Assembly: GCA_002099365.1 (NCBI GenBank)
Contig: MSED01000012.1
Span: 248,001 to 312,000, forward strand
Reading direction: 5' to 3'
Length of the DNA: 64,000 nt
DNA from: Phialophora verrucosa
Taxonomy: Eukaryota; Ascomycota; Eurotiomycetes; Chaetothyriales; Herpotrichiellaceae
A model generated the notes under the pieces. It had not been told where the DNA came from, ran no database searches, and saw only the letters and a list, made by a program, of their open reading frames with translations. Shown in pieces: positions 46,136 to 57,377 of this stretch (the first letter of the stretch is position 1; each line of letters starts with the position of its first letter). A program made the position numbers and the translations under genes.

Positions 46136-46859
46136 ACTCGCCAAGCATTCAGCGATATCCGGGACCGCTGCTGGAGATGAATTTATGATCAAAAGGTGTT
46201 GCCAGGCGCTAGCGACACTTCTGTGGCTCTAAACTTCGGTCGTCATCGAGCAGGATATGCTCCAACTGTTCGATGTTGCTTCGTTATGCACGTGGACAGA
46301 ACCATCACCGTGCATGTGTTCCGTCTCTTGATACTATCCTCGGCATGTCGACCTTGCGTGTCATTTTCACAGACCCTTTAAACAATCAATCTTGGACAGA
46401 CTGCCGACTTTCACCGCTCATCTTGGCCCGGAACTGTTCTTCCACTCCACAGAAGTTTAGTTCATCGCCAGAATAGGTCCTCATTGCGAAAGCAGTGGAA
46501 GCTATCACTCTGCACCACAACACCTTACAATGTACGATATGTCAAAGCCCGGTACTTCAGAGACCTAGAAGTAGTGTGAAGAAATTTTGTCTTTGCCGCC
46601 CGTTCTGAAGCGACCTGCAACTCTCGGCAACGGCGGCCCGCATCTTTCTGGGGTAGAGGGGCTGCGGAATGCTGTGGTCGGCTACAGGGTCGAGATGTGG
46701 TTGTGCAACGGCACACCGACGGCATGACAAGTGCACTCAGTACGTGAGCAGCTTGGGGTCGAGCTACGACAGATGCAGTGCGGCTCCTTGTTACAGAACC
46801 ACACTAAGCAATGCACTACGATTGGCAGGGACGCAGCAGAGCTATTGCATTAATATCCT

Positions 46860-47165
46860 ATGGGTGGCCTTCAACCCTGGACCTTTTTGCTCGGGACTAT
46901 TTGGGATGGATGGGATGAGTGGACCGGGCTCAATATCAGGGAACAGGAACTTCGCGCCAGTCGTATCGGCCAGTGGCAGGAATACGCCAGGCAACAAGGC
47001 GTATCCGCGCCCAGTGTGCCCTGGGCAGAGCTAGATAAAAGAACTAACATGAAATCAGAGATCCGAAAATATGGAGAGGCCATGCGTGTCCCAAGTAGAC
47101 GGTCGCGCATGCCAACAATACCTCAATTACCAAGCGAGCTGGATTTGTTCGATTCCTTGTTTTAA
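46860..47165 (+). CDS. Possible small protein of unknown function
   Basis: A 101-codon frame starting ATG right after an in-frame stop (TAA TAT CCT ATG). The product has a Trp-rich N-terminus (MGGLQPWTFLLGTIWDGWDE) and a central charged helix (NIREQELRASRIGQWQEYAR). The basic/Pro C-terminus ends in an acidic LDLFDSLF. Composition and codon choice look coding, but no family is recognised and no splice partner is seen. It lies 0.7 kb past the rasB stop on the same strand. It could equally be a chance frame. Confidence 0.33.
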   Translation: MGGLQPWTFLLGTIWDGWDEWTGLNIREQELRASRIGQWQEYARQQGVSAPSVPWAELDKRTNMKSEIRKYGEAMRVPSRRSRMPTIPQLPSELDLFDSLF

Positions 47166-47530
47166 ACCATGCTTTCACCTCCTGTTTACGAGTGATAGGT
47201 TTCTGGCAAGGCAGCCGCCTTGAACAGGGGAGGTGGAGGGCCCATGGTCGTGTTTCTTTCAAGCAGGAAAGCAAAGAAGGATGAGGGAGAAACGAGCGAT
47301 TGGCGAGAAAGTCTATCGACGAACCTATCCCTTGAGCTGAGCTCGAGATTCGAGACTGGCGTGTACCGGTCCATTCAAGCCATCCTCCGCTTCCCCTTTC
47401 CCTTTGCCTTTCACGTCGCTCTCACCTCTACACCAGAACATGATAACATGCATCGTATGTACTGTGTAACATGTGTTAAGGAGCATGGATCATGGAATCA
47501 GCATTGCTTGTGTACGGAGAATATAACTTT

Positions 47531-47572
47531 TGTATGTACGTATGTACGTACGTAGGTATGTACCTACATAGG
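47531..47572. repeat. GTAC/GTAT microsatellite
   Basis: About ten imperfect 4-bp units (GTAT, GTAC, GTAG). It is largely palindromic because GTAC is self-complementary. Confidence 0.8.
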
Positions 47573-48089
47573 AGGACGCATGCATGTCCCCTTCTGTATC
47601 TCGGCGGTACACACGAGGTATCTACTGTGTGGCCCCCGTACGCATGCTTGGGGCGGTGGGCAGTACTGTGTGTAGGCGGCGAACGCGGGCGTAGGCGTAG
47701 CCAATGACCGGAACGAATGGACTCGTAAGGCCCGATAAAGCAGGCGCTGCACGCGCTGGGCAGGCCCCGGACGACCACCCACCCACGCATGTGTCAACGC
47801 CAAAAACTGGAGCTTCCCTTGATGCGCGCCCTGGTACGTATGCTGCGAGGTACCTCGTACAGTACAGAGCAGTGAGAGCAATGTTACTCCGTAGCAGTGC
47901 TAATGCTATTGCTATTATCGAGTACTCTAGGTACATGGTGCTAGAGGTGCCCTCGTGGTGCCACGGTACGAGCGCGTAGTATTTAGTTCTTGCTTCCTTT
48001 GACTTCTTTACTTTGATCGCCTTCTTCGGTTTGTACTCGTAGAGAGGAAGAGGACGAGGACGCTGCATCATTGTGCAGCCTCGTGTTCG

Positions 48090-48165
48090 TGTTTGCACTT
48101 ACACTTACACTTGCGTTTGTGTTTGCACTTGCGTCTGCACTTGCGTTTGCACTTGCGTTTACTCG
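48090..48165. repeat. Imperfect 12-bp tandem repeat (GCACTTGCGTTT)
   Basis: Five to six degenerate units built from ACTTACACTT and GCACTTGCGTTT or GCGTCTGCACTT. No coding sense is supported. Confidence 0.75.
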
Positions 48166-50659
48166 TACATTTCCCCTCGCAAGTGCGCTTGTCCTCTAGG
48201 CGTTGATTGGGCCCTGTCGGGGGTGTGTGAGTCCCCTTTTTACTTTCTCGGAATGGAACAGTCCTCGTAACTTCCCAGGGCAGGTTTCGAGGATTAGTAG
48301 CTTCGAGTCGTGTCTGTCTGATTGAGGACCAAGACCAACATAGTCTGGGTCACACTGCTTGAGTACGTGAACAAAATAGACTAAATTGGTTGGGCTGCAA
48401 TGGCACCTTTGACTTTCTACAATGCGGACCCGGACGTCGAAGCAGACTAGAGAGCGGTATTATCCTGATAAACCGAGAGTCGCATGTGCATGTGAGTCTA
48501 CTCCGTTCAGAAGCATTCCGAAGCATGCCACATGGGTTTGGGACGTGCACCAGGTGCTGGTTGGCCTGGAAAAGTTAACCGCGCCATGTTTCTCCACGCG
48601 GCCCCAGATTCGTCGTGTTCGCCGTTGCGTGGGCACCTGGCGTTGTCCATGTACTCGTACGCACGCAAGCTAATTGCGTTATCTTCTTTGGGGAGTTGCT
48701 CGTGTTTGTGCAACTTGACACTCAGGGGGTGGATGGAAAGCTGTTGGCTAAGTATGAGACATGCGGAAGGCGGATCTGCATCCGTCCATGGTGTATGAGC
48801 CATGTGGCTTTGATGACTCTCTGCCGATCTCTGATCCCTTGATGGAAGAAAGAGGGGACCTGCATAAGGATTTTATCCGGGTAGCGGGTCGGCATTTGCG
48901 AGCATTGGAGGGGCATTCTGTGCATGCCCAGTTGGGACTTTTCAGGCAACTTGTGTGGTGTTCTTTTGTACAGGCGACTCTCCGAGTTACTGGTCGCGTG
49001 CCTCACCGGGAATAAGGCTGTCTCGTTTGGAGGTGCAGAGCGGTGTGGTGATTGTCCTAGACGAATATCGGGGAGACATCGGAAGGAATGATAATGTTGT
49101 CACCGTTATTGCGGTCGCGGGTTCCAAGGCTGAATCACCCTTCCGCAGCTCGACGGTGGCAGAGGGGGTTGGGAGCAACGCTCAAGGCTGGTTGGCGTAG
49201 ACTTGTCCAGATCATTGCTTAGCCGTGTCCACGAATTAGACATTCTCCTCCTCCGTCCCTCACAACGTCAAAGCACTTGCAACATTTCCGGGCAACGCGA
49301 AGAGCAAGCAAATAGCAAGGTCCGGAGGGCGTTGCCATCTTGAGACAAGACTCTGACTCCACTTGTTAGGACTTCACTTCTTCGGCAATGATGCAGCTAT
49401 TGAACGCCTCCCGCACAATATGCGATCGGGGCAAGTTGCCGTCCTCCTGTGAGAGAATTGCCAGATGAAACATGAAAATGGATGGATGGCTAGACGGCCT
49501 GAATAACTGTTGCCTAAACTCTTGATGAGGAAGCAGGGTAGGCGGGATATGTCGAGCACAGCAGCGACGGGCGAGCAACACCTTGGTCCGTCCATTGGCA
49601 AAATGCAGAAGTTGCAGATCCTCCTGTTTCGGAATGCGTTGACCGTAGAGGAAATGGATGCAGGGGAAGTCACTGTGGACAATGTTCATGCCGAGCCACG
49701 AGTTTGAACTCGTCAAGGTCGCTTCGATGCATGTTCAGCATAAGCGAAGTCGGGCACATCACAAAGAACTGCCGTTCCAAGTGTAAATGGAAGTGGGCTG
49801 ATGGCTACCGATTGTAAATCAAATCTGCTCTTCACCCAAACGCACGTATCCCAAGTGAAAATATCCAAAGATTTGTGAACCATGGAGAATGCAGGACGGC
49901 CTGTTACCGAGACAGATGTAATCAGCCTTGTCCAAATGTCAAGGGGCTTGCTTGATAGTTGCGTCACAACGCAATATCAACCGGCCACTTGCTGTGAGCT
50001 CCCAAAGGTCGCAGTGCTGGGCTTTTACAGAGGCACCTGTGACAGACCAGGTCAACTTTCGACTGAAGCCTCGTTTAACCTGGGAAGACATTCGTCCAAG
50101 CATTGTGCATCGGCAACGTGGCAAAGGGACGCCGTCGACGCCACATAATCAGGCATGAAGCTGTGATTCCGACCCGCAGCCATCATCCTATGTGCCTGCT
50201 CGATGTCGGCCTTCTCCATTCTCGAGTTCATGGGAAAACTAGCTCAACATGTTTGAGTTTGGCCTTCAGGTCGAATCAACACCCGAGGGTATCACCGTCA
50301 CATCTTGTTACTCTTATTCAGGGTTTGGTAATCAGGTGTGATTGGTGAAGCCCGGACCTTCAACCTATCGTTGCCCAGAAGTCCGTTGGAATGGTAGCTC
50401 TTAACTGCGGAATAGCTTGTTAGGCTTGTTCTGCGTTTTCTCCACGAAAACAACTCGCAGTAGTTAGTTGATCAAACATCAGCTGCAGGCAGGTACGGAT
50501 GGGTAGGATTATTGAGCTGGGGAGTCCAATCGGTCCTCTGTTCTTGTTATGCGAGCCATTTGCCGTTGAATAGGCCGAAGCCTGACACGCATAAGGGAAG
50601 GTTTTGAGGTTGGCGGGAGGCCAGTGGGGGCTTCCCGTCTCAAGCACTGAGGAACAAAA

Positions 50660-51741
50660 TCACACCTCTGATCGACGTGCAGGAGGCATACTCCTGCCTT
50701 TACCCCTCTTCGGCGAAGTCGCAATGTCCATTTTCAGGTGAGATATGACTCTCCTGTTCGTTTCCTTTTCTGCCTCAAGTGCAGAAATGCGGGCTTGTAG
50801 TTCTGCAATCTTTTTGTCCTTGGCCTGGACAGCTAAGCGAGTGATATCCCGGCCCCTGATGATTCCTTGAGTTCGAAGATCGTACTTGTTAAGAAGATCC
50901 ACGAGTTCATCCTCCACCAAAGAGCTGACTTGCGGGTCTGACCTTCTCAGTATCCTGAGCGCTTGAGAGGCAAGTAAAGAAGGCTCGGCTTCCAGTGGTC
51001 CCGCCCCGCTCTGCATCGGTCTGGAGGCCGGAGTATTCGACGGCGAGAGCAATCCGCCGCCATTGGACTTGTGGGATGTGCTCGGAGTGGTGAAAACGTC
51101 GTCGCTCAGTGGCCAAACGTCATCGCCCCTGACCGACGGAGCCGACGATCCAGTCAAAGTCCCCTTGCCGGGAGAGGTGAAGGTGTCTGTTCGACGCGTT
51201 TTCCTGGGCGTATCAAACGGTGTTTTTTGCAGAGCCTCTTGCTCGGCATTTAGCAATTCCTCGTCATCACCGGAAGACCACTCAAAGCTCTCTTCGGGCT
51301 CGAAATACCCAGGATCCCTTGACTGGGGACGGGCTTCCGAAGGCTCGGGTTTTACATAGCTGGACTTCGTCTGCGGCGTAGGAAATGCAGCGATTGAGGT
51401 CTGTTTCTGCGGGGTTTTCGGTGTGACAGGCGCATTCGGCTCTGAGTGGGTGTTGCTGAGCACGGCAGCTTCTTCACGAATCTTCGCTTGGTCGGTCCAA
51501 AGGAAGAAGCCGCACCGTTTGTGCTGAGGCTTTTGGCAGGTATAGACTGTGGCGTTTGTCAACAGTAGGGCATATTCTCGATGCGACACAACGTACACCA
51601 TCTTCCATGATTCTTGGTCCCTTTCTTCGTCTGAAATTTGTCCGCAGGCAGCCGCGGCTCGCAGTCACAGAGCCAGACACCGTCAGCAAAGAGCCCTCGC
51701 TTGGCAGTTCGCCCATTCCTGGTCGTGTATGAGGTAGCCAT
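50660..51741 (-). CDS. GRF zinc-finger protein with C-terminal coiled coil
   Basis: Two exons: 51741-51597 and 51546-50660, with a 50-nt intron (GTACGT to CACAG); 343 aa. Splicing joins GTKNHGRW to FYTCQKPQHKRCGFFLW, completing a GRF zinc finger whose ligands are LCDC, YTC and KRC. GRF fingers bind single-stranded nucleic acid and occur in DNA-repair enzymes such as APE2, topoisomerase III and NEIL3. Here no enzymatic domain follows. The middle is Ser/Thr/Pro-rich with TPxK repeats (VTPKTPQKQTSIAAFPTPQT), an acidic stretch (FEPEESFEWSSGDDEE) and SP sites. Residues about 215-320 carry LASQALRILRRSDPQVSSLV, then a coiled coil (DKKIAELQARISALEAEKET) and a basic end. Possible nuclear DNA-metabolism role, inferred from the finger only. 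Divergent from uncA. Confidence 0.87.
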
Positions 51742-52409
51742 GTTTGTCTAGATCATACGCCACCGGCACCGGAGCATGTTGGCTGCTGGTTTTACAAGAT
51801 CATGAAGGTCTATCGGTTGACCGGTCCTGCCATCGTCATCGTAAGATTGCGCCCTGCTTATCGTGTGCTGAGTTCGAGAATGGGAGGTGGTCACGAGTAG
51901 CGATGAGGTCGACGTTGGCGATTGTTTTGATGGTTTCACTGGTTGATTGATGCAAATGACGCATGCGGAGCGAATCTTGGAAGTGCCCAGGTGGATTCCA
52001 GGCGGAGCCCTGAGGCTGCATTCCGGGCGCCACGGCCCCCAATTTAGAGTCTGGGGACACCTGGGCTCCCTGCGCGTGCCTGAGCCACATGATTCAAGCC
52101 TCCCTGGCTCGGCTTGACTTCCCAACTAGGCATCCTTGGATATCAAACGCATCCACTTTCACGTCCGCGGCCCCAACGCGACACGCTTCTCAAGCGAACA
52201 TCCTCAACGGTGGCAGCCAGAAACCATGACACGCCGATGAAAGCTCACACACCAGCGACACTCGTCCCCGAGTATCTTGTCCTCCTCGACTTCAATCACG
52301 TTCCCCCCCCGACGACGACGACCCTCCGAGGCAGTTTGGTCCGGCCCCGCCAACTGAAAAACGATGGTGAAAGCATCCAGAATACCACACTTATAACATA
52401 GGTACAACC
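51742..52409. promoter_or_regulatory. Divergent promoter of the GRF gene and uncA
   Basis: 668 bp between divergent start codons. Frames inside overlap on both strands and look like chance. A CCCCCCCCGACGACGACGACC stretch is near 52304-52324 in the uncA leader. Confidence 0.55.
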
Positions 52410-55400
52410 ATGGCGCCAACGGGCGGTATCGGCGGAGGAGGCGGAGGCGGGGGAGGTGGCAACATCAAAGTCGTAGTTCGAGTGCGACCGTTCAACAACC
52501 GCGAGATCGAGCGCAATGCAAAATGTATTGTCCAGATGCAGCACGCGCAGACGGTTCTGCAACCCCCTCCGGAGGCGGAAGACCGGCTTCGAAAGGGTGG
52601 AAAAGACGGTGCGAGTGCTCAGCGGACTTTCAAATTCGACAAGTCGTATTGGTCATTCAACAAGTCAGACCCGAACTATGCTGGCCAAGACAATGTGTTT
52701 ACCGACCTGGGTGTCCCGTTGCTCGACAACGCATTTCAGGGCTACAACAATTGCATCTTTGCGTACGGCCAGACGGGCTCCGGGAAGTCATACAGTATGA
52801 TGGGCTACGGTGAGGAGGCCGGTGTTATTCCTAGGATTTGTCGGGACATGTTCGAACGGATCAACGGGATGCAATCGGACCCCCACCTGACCTGTACTGT
52901 CGAAGTCTCCTACCTTGAGATTTATAATGAGCGAGTCCGTGACTTGCTGAACCCGAGCACCAAGGGCAACCTGCGGGTCCGAGAACATCCCTCTACGGGC
53001 CCTTACGTGGAGGACCTCGCGAAATTGGCCGTCCGATCTTTCAGTGAGATTGAAAACCTCATGGACGAAGGCAATAAAGCCAGGACAGTTGCAGCGACGA
53101 ACATGAACGAAACATCTAGTCGTTCTCACGCCGTCTTCACCCTCACCCTCACGCAGAAACGCCATGATGCGGAAACGAATATGGACACGGAAAAGGTTGC
53201 AAAAATCAGCTTGGTCGACTTGGCTGGTTCAGAACGCGCCACTTCGACCGGTGCGACCGGAGCGCGGTTGAAGGAAGGTGCAGAGATCAACAGGTCCCTC
53301 TCGACGCTCGGTCGAGTCATTGCAGCACTCGCAGACCTGTCATCCGGCAAGAAAGGCCTGAAGGTCCCGTATCGAGATTCGGTTCTCACCTGGCTCCTGA
53401 AGGATTCGCTTGGAGGCAACAGTATGACGGCCATGATTGCCGCTATATCTCCTGCAGATATCAATTTCGAGGAAACTCTAAGCACGCTTCGATATGCTGA
53501 CTCGGCCAAGAGAATCAAGAACCATGCTGTCATTAATGAGGATCCGAACGCACGCATGATCCGCGAACTCAAAGAAGAGCTTGCCAAACTCAGGAGCCAG
53601 CTTGGAGGCACTGCCGCCGCCGGAGGGGCGGAGGTGGCGTATCCCGAAGGGACACCACTTGAGAAACAAATGGTCTCAATCGTTCAAACAGACGGCTCGA
53701 TCAAACGGGTCAGCAAGGCCGAGATCATGGACCAATTGAGCCAGAGCGAGAAATTGTACAGCGACCTCAACCAGACCTGGGAAGAAAAGCTGGCGAAGAC
53801 GGAAGAGATTCACAAAGAGCGGGAGGCAGCTTTGGAAGAATTGGGAATCAGTATCGAAAAGGGCAATGTGGGTATGAGCACCCCGAAGAAGATGCCTCAC
53901 CTGGTGAACCTTAGCGACGACCCATTGCTAGCCGAGTGTCTGGTCTATAACTTGAAGCCCGGTACCACCACGGTGGGAAACGTTGATTCCTCCGAAGCTT
54001 CCGAGATAAGGCTCAATGGCTCCAAAATCCTCGAGCACCATTGCAAATTAGAGAATGTCGACAATGTGGTCACGGTCATCCCCAACGAGGGAGCTGCTGT
54101 CATGGTGAACGGTGTCCGCGTCGACAAGCCACGAAGACTCAGGAGCGGTAACCGAATCATCCTGGGAGATTTCCACATATTCAGATTTAACAACCCTCTC
54201 GAAGCAAAGGCCGAACGAGCCGAAAGAAGCCTGCTTCGCCATTCTATCACCCCGGGCCAGCTTGGTTCACCGACACCATCACCGTTCCGGCCCGGACATG
54301 AAAGAAGTTGGAGCGCCGCCGGTTCCGAATGGGATGGTGACTCAAGTCGTGCCCAATCTCCCGGTCTGGGTAGCAACCGGGAATCTGATTGGTTTTTTGC
54401 TCGACGGGAGGCGGCAGGGGCGCTTCTTGGGACCGATCCAAAGATCACCCAACTCACAGACGAGGAGTTGGACAGTCTCTTTGAAAACATCCAGCGAGCA
54501 CGGGAAGAACGACGCGGCCGCTCCGACAACAAGCTTCTGGAACAAGAGGAAGACTCGGACGATCTCAGCTCCTTCCTCGTCAGAGACAAGTACATGTCAA
54601 ACGGGACCATAGACAACTTTTCGCTTGACACCGCACTGACGTTGCCCGGGACGCCTTCTGCGCATAGTGGCTCTCAGGAGGACGGTGAGCCCACCTTGAC
54701 ACAAGATCAATTCGAGCATCAGCAGCAGGAGCAGCAAAAGGCCGAAGAAGACAAGCGAGAGGACGAGGAAGAGGCGCCCAAGGAAGCCGAGCGTGAAGCC
54801 CAGGCTACGCAGATGCAGCAGGAATTAGAGCGGGCAAAGCAGACATTTCAAGAAGAGCTTCGGAAACAGAAAGAAGCGTACGAAGAGCAGATCAAAAAGA
54901 TGGATCACGAGGTCAAAATTCGAGAAGCTTCCAGGACTGCTGCTGGCTTCTTACCCCTGGAAGCGTCTGAGATAGCAATCGCTCGAAACGTTGTGGAGAA
55001 ATGGCAACAGAGGAACTACATCCTGATAGCGGAGGCAGTTCTGCAAAATGCTGGCCTCTTGAAGGAAGCACAGGTCATGAGCAAACTTCTGGATCAAGAC
55101 ACCCATTTTCAATTTGTGATTCTGGACTCTGGCGAAGAACGTGGCTCCTCCTACGATCTCATCCTCCACGATATCTCTGGAGACGACGATGATGCTCTCG
55201 CCGGTGCTCGAAAGCCATGTCTCGCCGTGAGAGTCATCAATCACCAGCTCAGCTGTGTTCACTTGTGGTCTTTGTCAAAGCTGAGACAACGGGTAGCCAA
55301 GATGCGCCAGATGCACCAGTATAAGGATCAGCCAGAATATTCACAGCATTTCAGAATGGACAACCCCTTTCGCGATTCTGACCAGCCACTGTTCTCGCTG

Positions 55401-57377
55401 ATCGGCGATGGCAGCATCCCCCTTACAGCCGTCTTCGAGACCAGAGTTCAAGATTTTGTGGTCGAGATATTCTCACCGTCGACAAGGCAAATCGTTGGCA
55501 AGCTTCGGATGTCTCTGGAACCCTCTTTAGCTGAATCACCGCCTTCTACTATCAAGTTCAACATCGTTATGCGCGATCTTGCGGGATTCGCGGAGCACGA
55601 AGGTACGCAAGTACATGCTCAGATGACGGTGTTAGGGACTGAAGACGGGAGTGTTGCAACAACCCAGCCCATTCATGGCTTCGGTGACGGACCAGTACGG
55701 TTCGAAAGCATACATAATTTGAGTGTTCAGCGATCAGGAGAAAAGTCGGCCTTGTTGAAGATCGCCATCTTTGCTCAAGTCAGCTCGACCCATCTTGACA
55801 AATTGATCAGCTGGGATGAGCTTCGGGAAATGAACGAGCAACCCCATGACCAGCAGCCCGCTCCTCGGATATCCGAGGCTGAATACAGTCTTGAAGAACG
55901 GCACGACGTCTTTGCAAAGGTCCAATTTCTTGAATTAGCGGAAACCGGCCAGTATATGCCCGTGGAACTGATACAGAACAACGCCAATGACATTGGCGCA
56001 TTCCAACTGCATCAGGGCCTCCAGCGGCGTATCTCCGTCAATCTAACTCACGTACTGACTGAAGGCCTCCCCTGGGATGATCTCAAGAACCTACGGGTTG
56101 GGGAAGTGCACCTCATTGATGCATCTGGACGGGTTGCCGATATTGGTTCCATCACACCAGACATACCGCTTAAACAGATCCAAGAGCCGATGATCAAGGA
56201 TAATGCCGATGGCACTTCAAATATCACCATCGTCGGACAATGGGACAGCTCACTGCACAAGTCCTTGCTCCTCGATCGCGCCACAAATGAAAACTGCCGA
56301 GTTCAAATTTCTCTGCGCTGGGATATCATCTCGAGCCGGCTTGGTCACGACCATCCCATGACTTTTGTCATCGAGCAACAACTGCAGATCCTTCCTCGTT
56401 CGTATGTCCGTCCGCAGTCGATGTTCAAGTCGTTCTGGAACCAAACGCGGATCACGCATTCCACCGACGGACTGTTCTCGATTGTGGTACGACCTGTGAG
56501 TGCGAAGCGGGCCGCTGACCTCTGGCGTCTTGACACGTCGAAGAACTATATCAACGGCGAGGAACATCTCGGTAACTGGCAGCCCAGAGGGATCTCGCTG
56601 GTTAAGGACTACTTGATTGCACGCCGGAAGAGGAGACAGCTACAGGACATCGAGTCGGCCAAAGCAGCGCTCGGTCTGCGCAAGTTGAGCGTCAGCAGGG
56701 CTCAACGGTCTCGCGCCGCGTCACCTTCCACAGTAGATCCGCGCGAAGAACAGCTCCTCCGCAAGTTCATCACCATCTGGCAGAAACCAAGCCCGGAGAT
56801 GAAGAATCCCATCTTCGACGACACTGACGCCAACCATACTCCGACCTCGCCTCCTCAGCCCACGCCGAGTCCCTCCCACCCACCTTCGACGCGCTACCAA
56901 GCAACCGTCAGCCACGTGCCCAAGAACCCTATCTCTCTCAAGTCAGGTCATCTCCTCATGCCCTCGGAAACCTATGACCCCTCTGCCTCGCACTCGGCAA
57001 CAATGCAATGGAAGCGCCGGTTCGTCGACCTCCGTCCTCCGTACCTGCACATCCGCTCTGTGCCCGACGGCGAGGGCATCAACGCGATCAACCTCACGCA
57101 CGCGAGGATCGATCATGATCCGGACTTCAAGCGCCTTCTCGGCGGTGCTGGGTCGAGCATATCCAGTGGTGAGTCCTTGGAGCCGAGGACCCCAGGCCAT
57201 CGACGGACTGGTAGTGAGATCCATGGCTTGGCACATGTTTTCGCCGTCTATGGCGAGCAGAATACGTTTCTGTTCGCGGCAAGGAGTGAGAGTCAGAAGG
57301 TGGAGTGGATTTTGAAGATTGATCAGAGCTACTTTGCCGGGGATGAGGCGGGCGACGAAGAACACTTGGACATCTAA
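52410..57377 (+). CDS. uncA: Kinesin-3 motor (UncA/Unc104/KIF1A type)
   Basis: Plus-end microtubule motor for endosome and vesicle transport in hyphae. Intronless, 1,655 aa. After a run of ten glycines, the motor domain (about 18-370) starts NIKVVVRVRPFNNREIER. The P-loop GQTGSGKS is at 120-127, switch I NMNETSSRSHAVF and switch II DLAGSERATSTGATG. A neck coiled coil follows. The FHA domain (about 511-600) includes TTTVGNVDSSEASEIRLNGS and RSGNRIILGDFHIFRFNNP. An acidic coiled coil (about 760-840) precedes KIF1B- and DUF3694-like regions. The C-terminal PH domain (about 1508-1645) begins SLKSGHLLMPSETYDP and ends ESQKVEWILKIDQSYF. All domains of a kinesin-3 are present in the normal order. 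Confidence 0.97.
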   Translation: MAPTGGIGGGGGGGGGGNIKVVVRVRPFNNREIERNAKCIVQMQHAQTVLQPPPEAEDRLRKGGKDGASAQRTFKFDKSYWSFNKSDPNYAGQDNVFTDLGVPLLDNAFQGYNNCIFAYGQTGSGKSYSMMGYGEEAGVIPRICRDMFERINGMQSDPHLTCTVEVSYLEIYNERVRDLLNPSTKGNLRVREHPSTGPYVEDLAKLAVRSFSEIENLMDEGNKARTVAATNMNETSSRSHAVFTLTLTQKRHDAETNMDTEKVAKISLVDLAGSERATSTGATGARLKEGAEINRSLSTLGRVIAALADLSSGKKGLKVPYRDSVLTWLLKDSLGGNSMTAMIAAISPADINFEETLSTLRYADSAKRIKNHAVINEDPNARMIRELKEELAKLRSQLGGTAAAGGAEVAYPEGTPLEKQMVSIVQTDGSIKRVSKAEIMDQLSQSEKLYSDLNQTWEEKLAKTEEIHKEREAALEELGISIEKGNVGMSTPKKMPHLVNLSDDPLLAECLVYNLKPGTTTVGNVDSSEASEIRLNGSKILEHHCKLENVDNVVTVIPNEGAAVMVNGVRVDKPRRLRSGNRIILGDFHIFRFNNPLEAKAERAERSLLRHSITPGQLGSPTPSPFRPGHERSWSAAGSEWDGDSSRAQSPGLGSNRESDWFFARREAAGALLGTDPKITQLTDEELDSLFENIQRAREERRGRSDNKLLEQEEDSDDLSSFLVRDKYMSNGTIDNFSLDTALTLPGTPSAHSGSQEDGEPTLTQDQFEHQQQEQQKAEEDKREDEEEAPKEAEREAQATQMQQELERAKQTFQEELRKQKEAYEEQIKKMDHEVKIREASRTAAGFLPLEASEIAIARNVVEKWQQRNYILIAEAVLQNAGLLKEAQVMSKLLDQDTHFQFVILDSGEERGSSYDLILHDISGDDDDALAGARKPCLAVRVINHQLSCVHLWSLSKLRQRVAKMRQMHQYKDQPEYSQHFRMDNPFRDSDQPLFSLIGDGSIPLTAVFETRVQDFVVEIFSPSTRQIVGKLRMSLEPSLAESPPSTIKFNIVMRDLAGFAEHEGTQVHAQMTVLGTEDGSVATTQPIHGFGDGPVRFESIHNLSVQRSGEKSALLKIAIFAQVSSTHLDKLISWDELREMNEQPHDQQPAPRISEAEYSLEERHDVFAKVQFLELAETGQYMPVELIQNNANDIGAFQLHQGLQRRISVNLTHVLTEGLPWDDLKNLRVGEVHLIDASGRVADIGSITPDIPLKQIQEPMIKDNADGTSNITIVGQWDSSLHKSLLLDRATNENCRVQISLRWDIISSRLGHDHPMTFVIEQQLQILPRSYVRPQSMFKSFWNQTRITHSTDGLFSIVVRPVSAKRAADLWRLDTSKNYINGEEHLGNWQPRGISLVKDYLIARRKRRQLQDIESAKAALGLRKLSVSRAQRSRAASPSTVDPREEQLLRKFITIWQKPSPEMKNPIFDDTDANHTPTSPPQPTPSPSHPPSTRYQATVSHVPKNPISLKSGHLLMPSETYDPSASHSATMQWKRRFVDLRPPYLHIRSVPDGEGINAINLTHARIDHDPDFKRLLGGAGSSISSGESLEPRTPGHRRTGSEIHGLAHVFAVYGEQNTFLFAARSESQKVEWILKIDQSYFAGDEAGDEEHLDI

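Larger units (their letters stand above)
46136..50659. other. Gene-poor 4.5 kb convergent region between rasB and the GRF gene
   Basis: Unusually long for a 3'-3' interval in a fungus. It contains a possible 101-codon gene at 46860, a GTAC-type microsatellite and a 12-bp repeat (listed separately). Frames at 48761-49015 (+), 49366-49716 (-) and 49882-50148 (+) look partly protein-like, but competing frames on both strands look equally good, so none is called. Confidence 0.45.

Noticed and set aside
47531..47572. GTAC-rich palindromic tract as a protein-binding inverted repeat
   Set aside because: It is a simple 4-bp microsatellite; self-complementarity follows from the GTAC unit.
49366..50148. 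Protein-like frames on both strands between rasB and the GRF gene
   Set aside because: Minus frames (49366-49716, 49713-49967) and plus frames (49882-50158) are equally plausible and overlap; no family match was recognised, so none was called.
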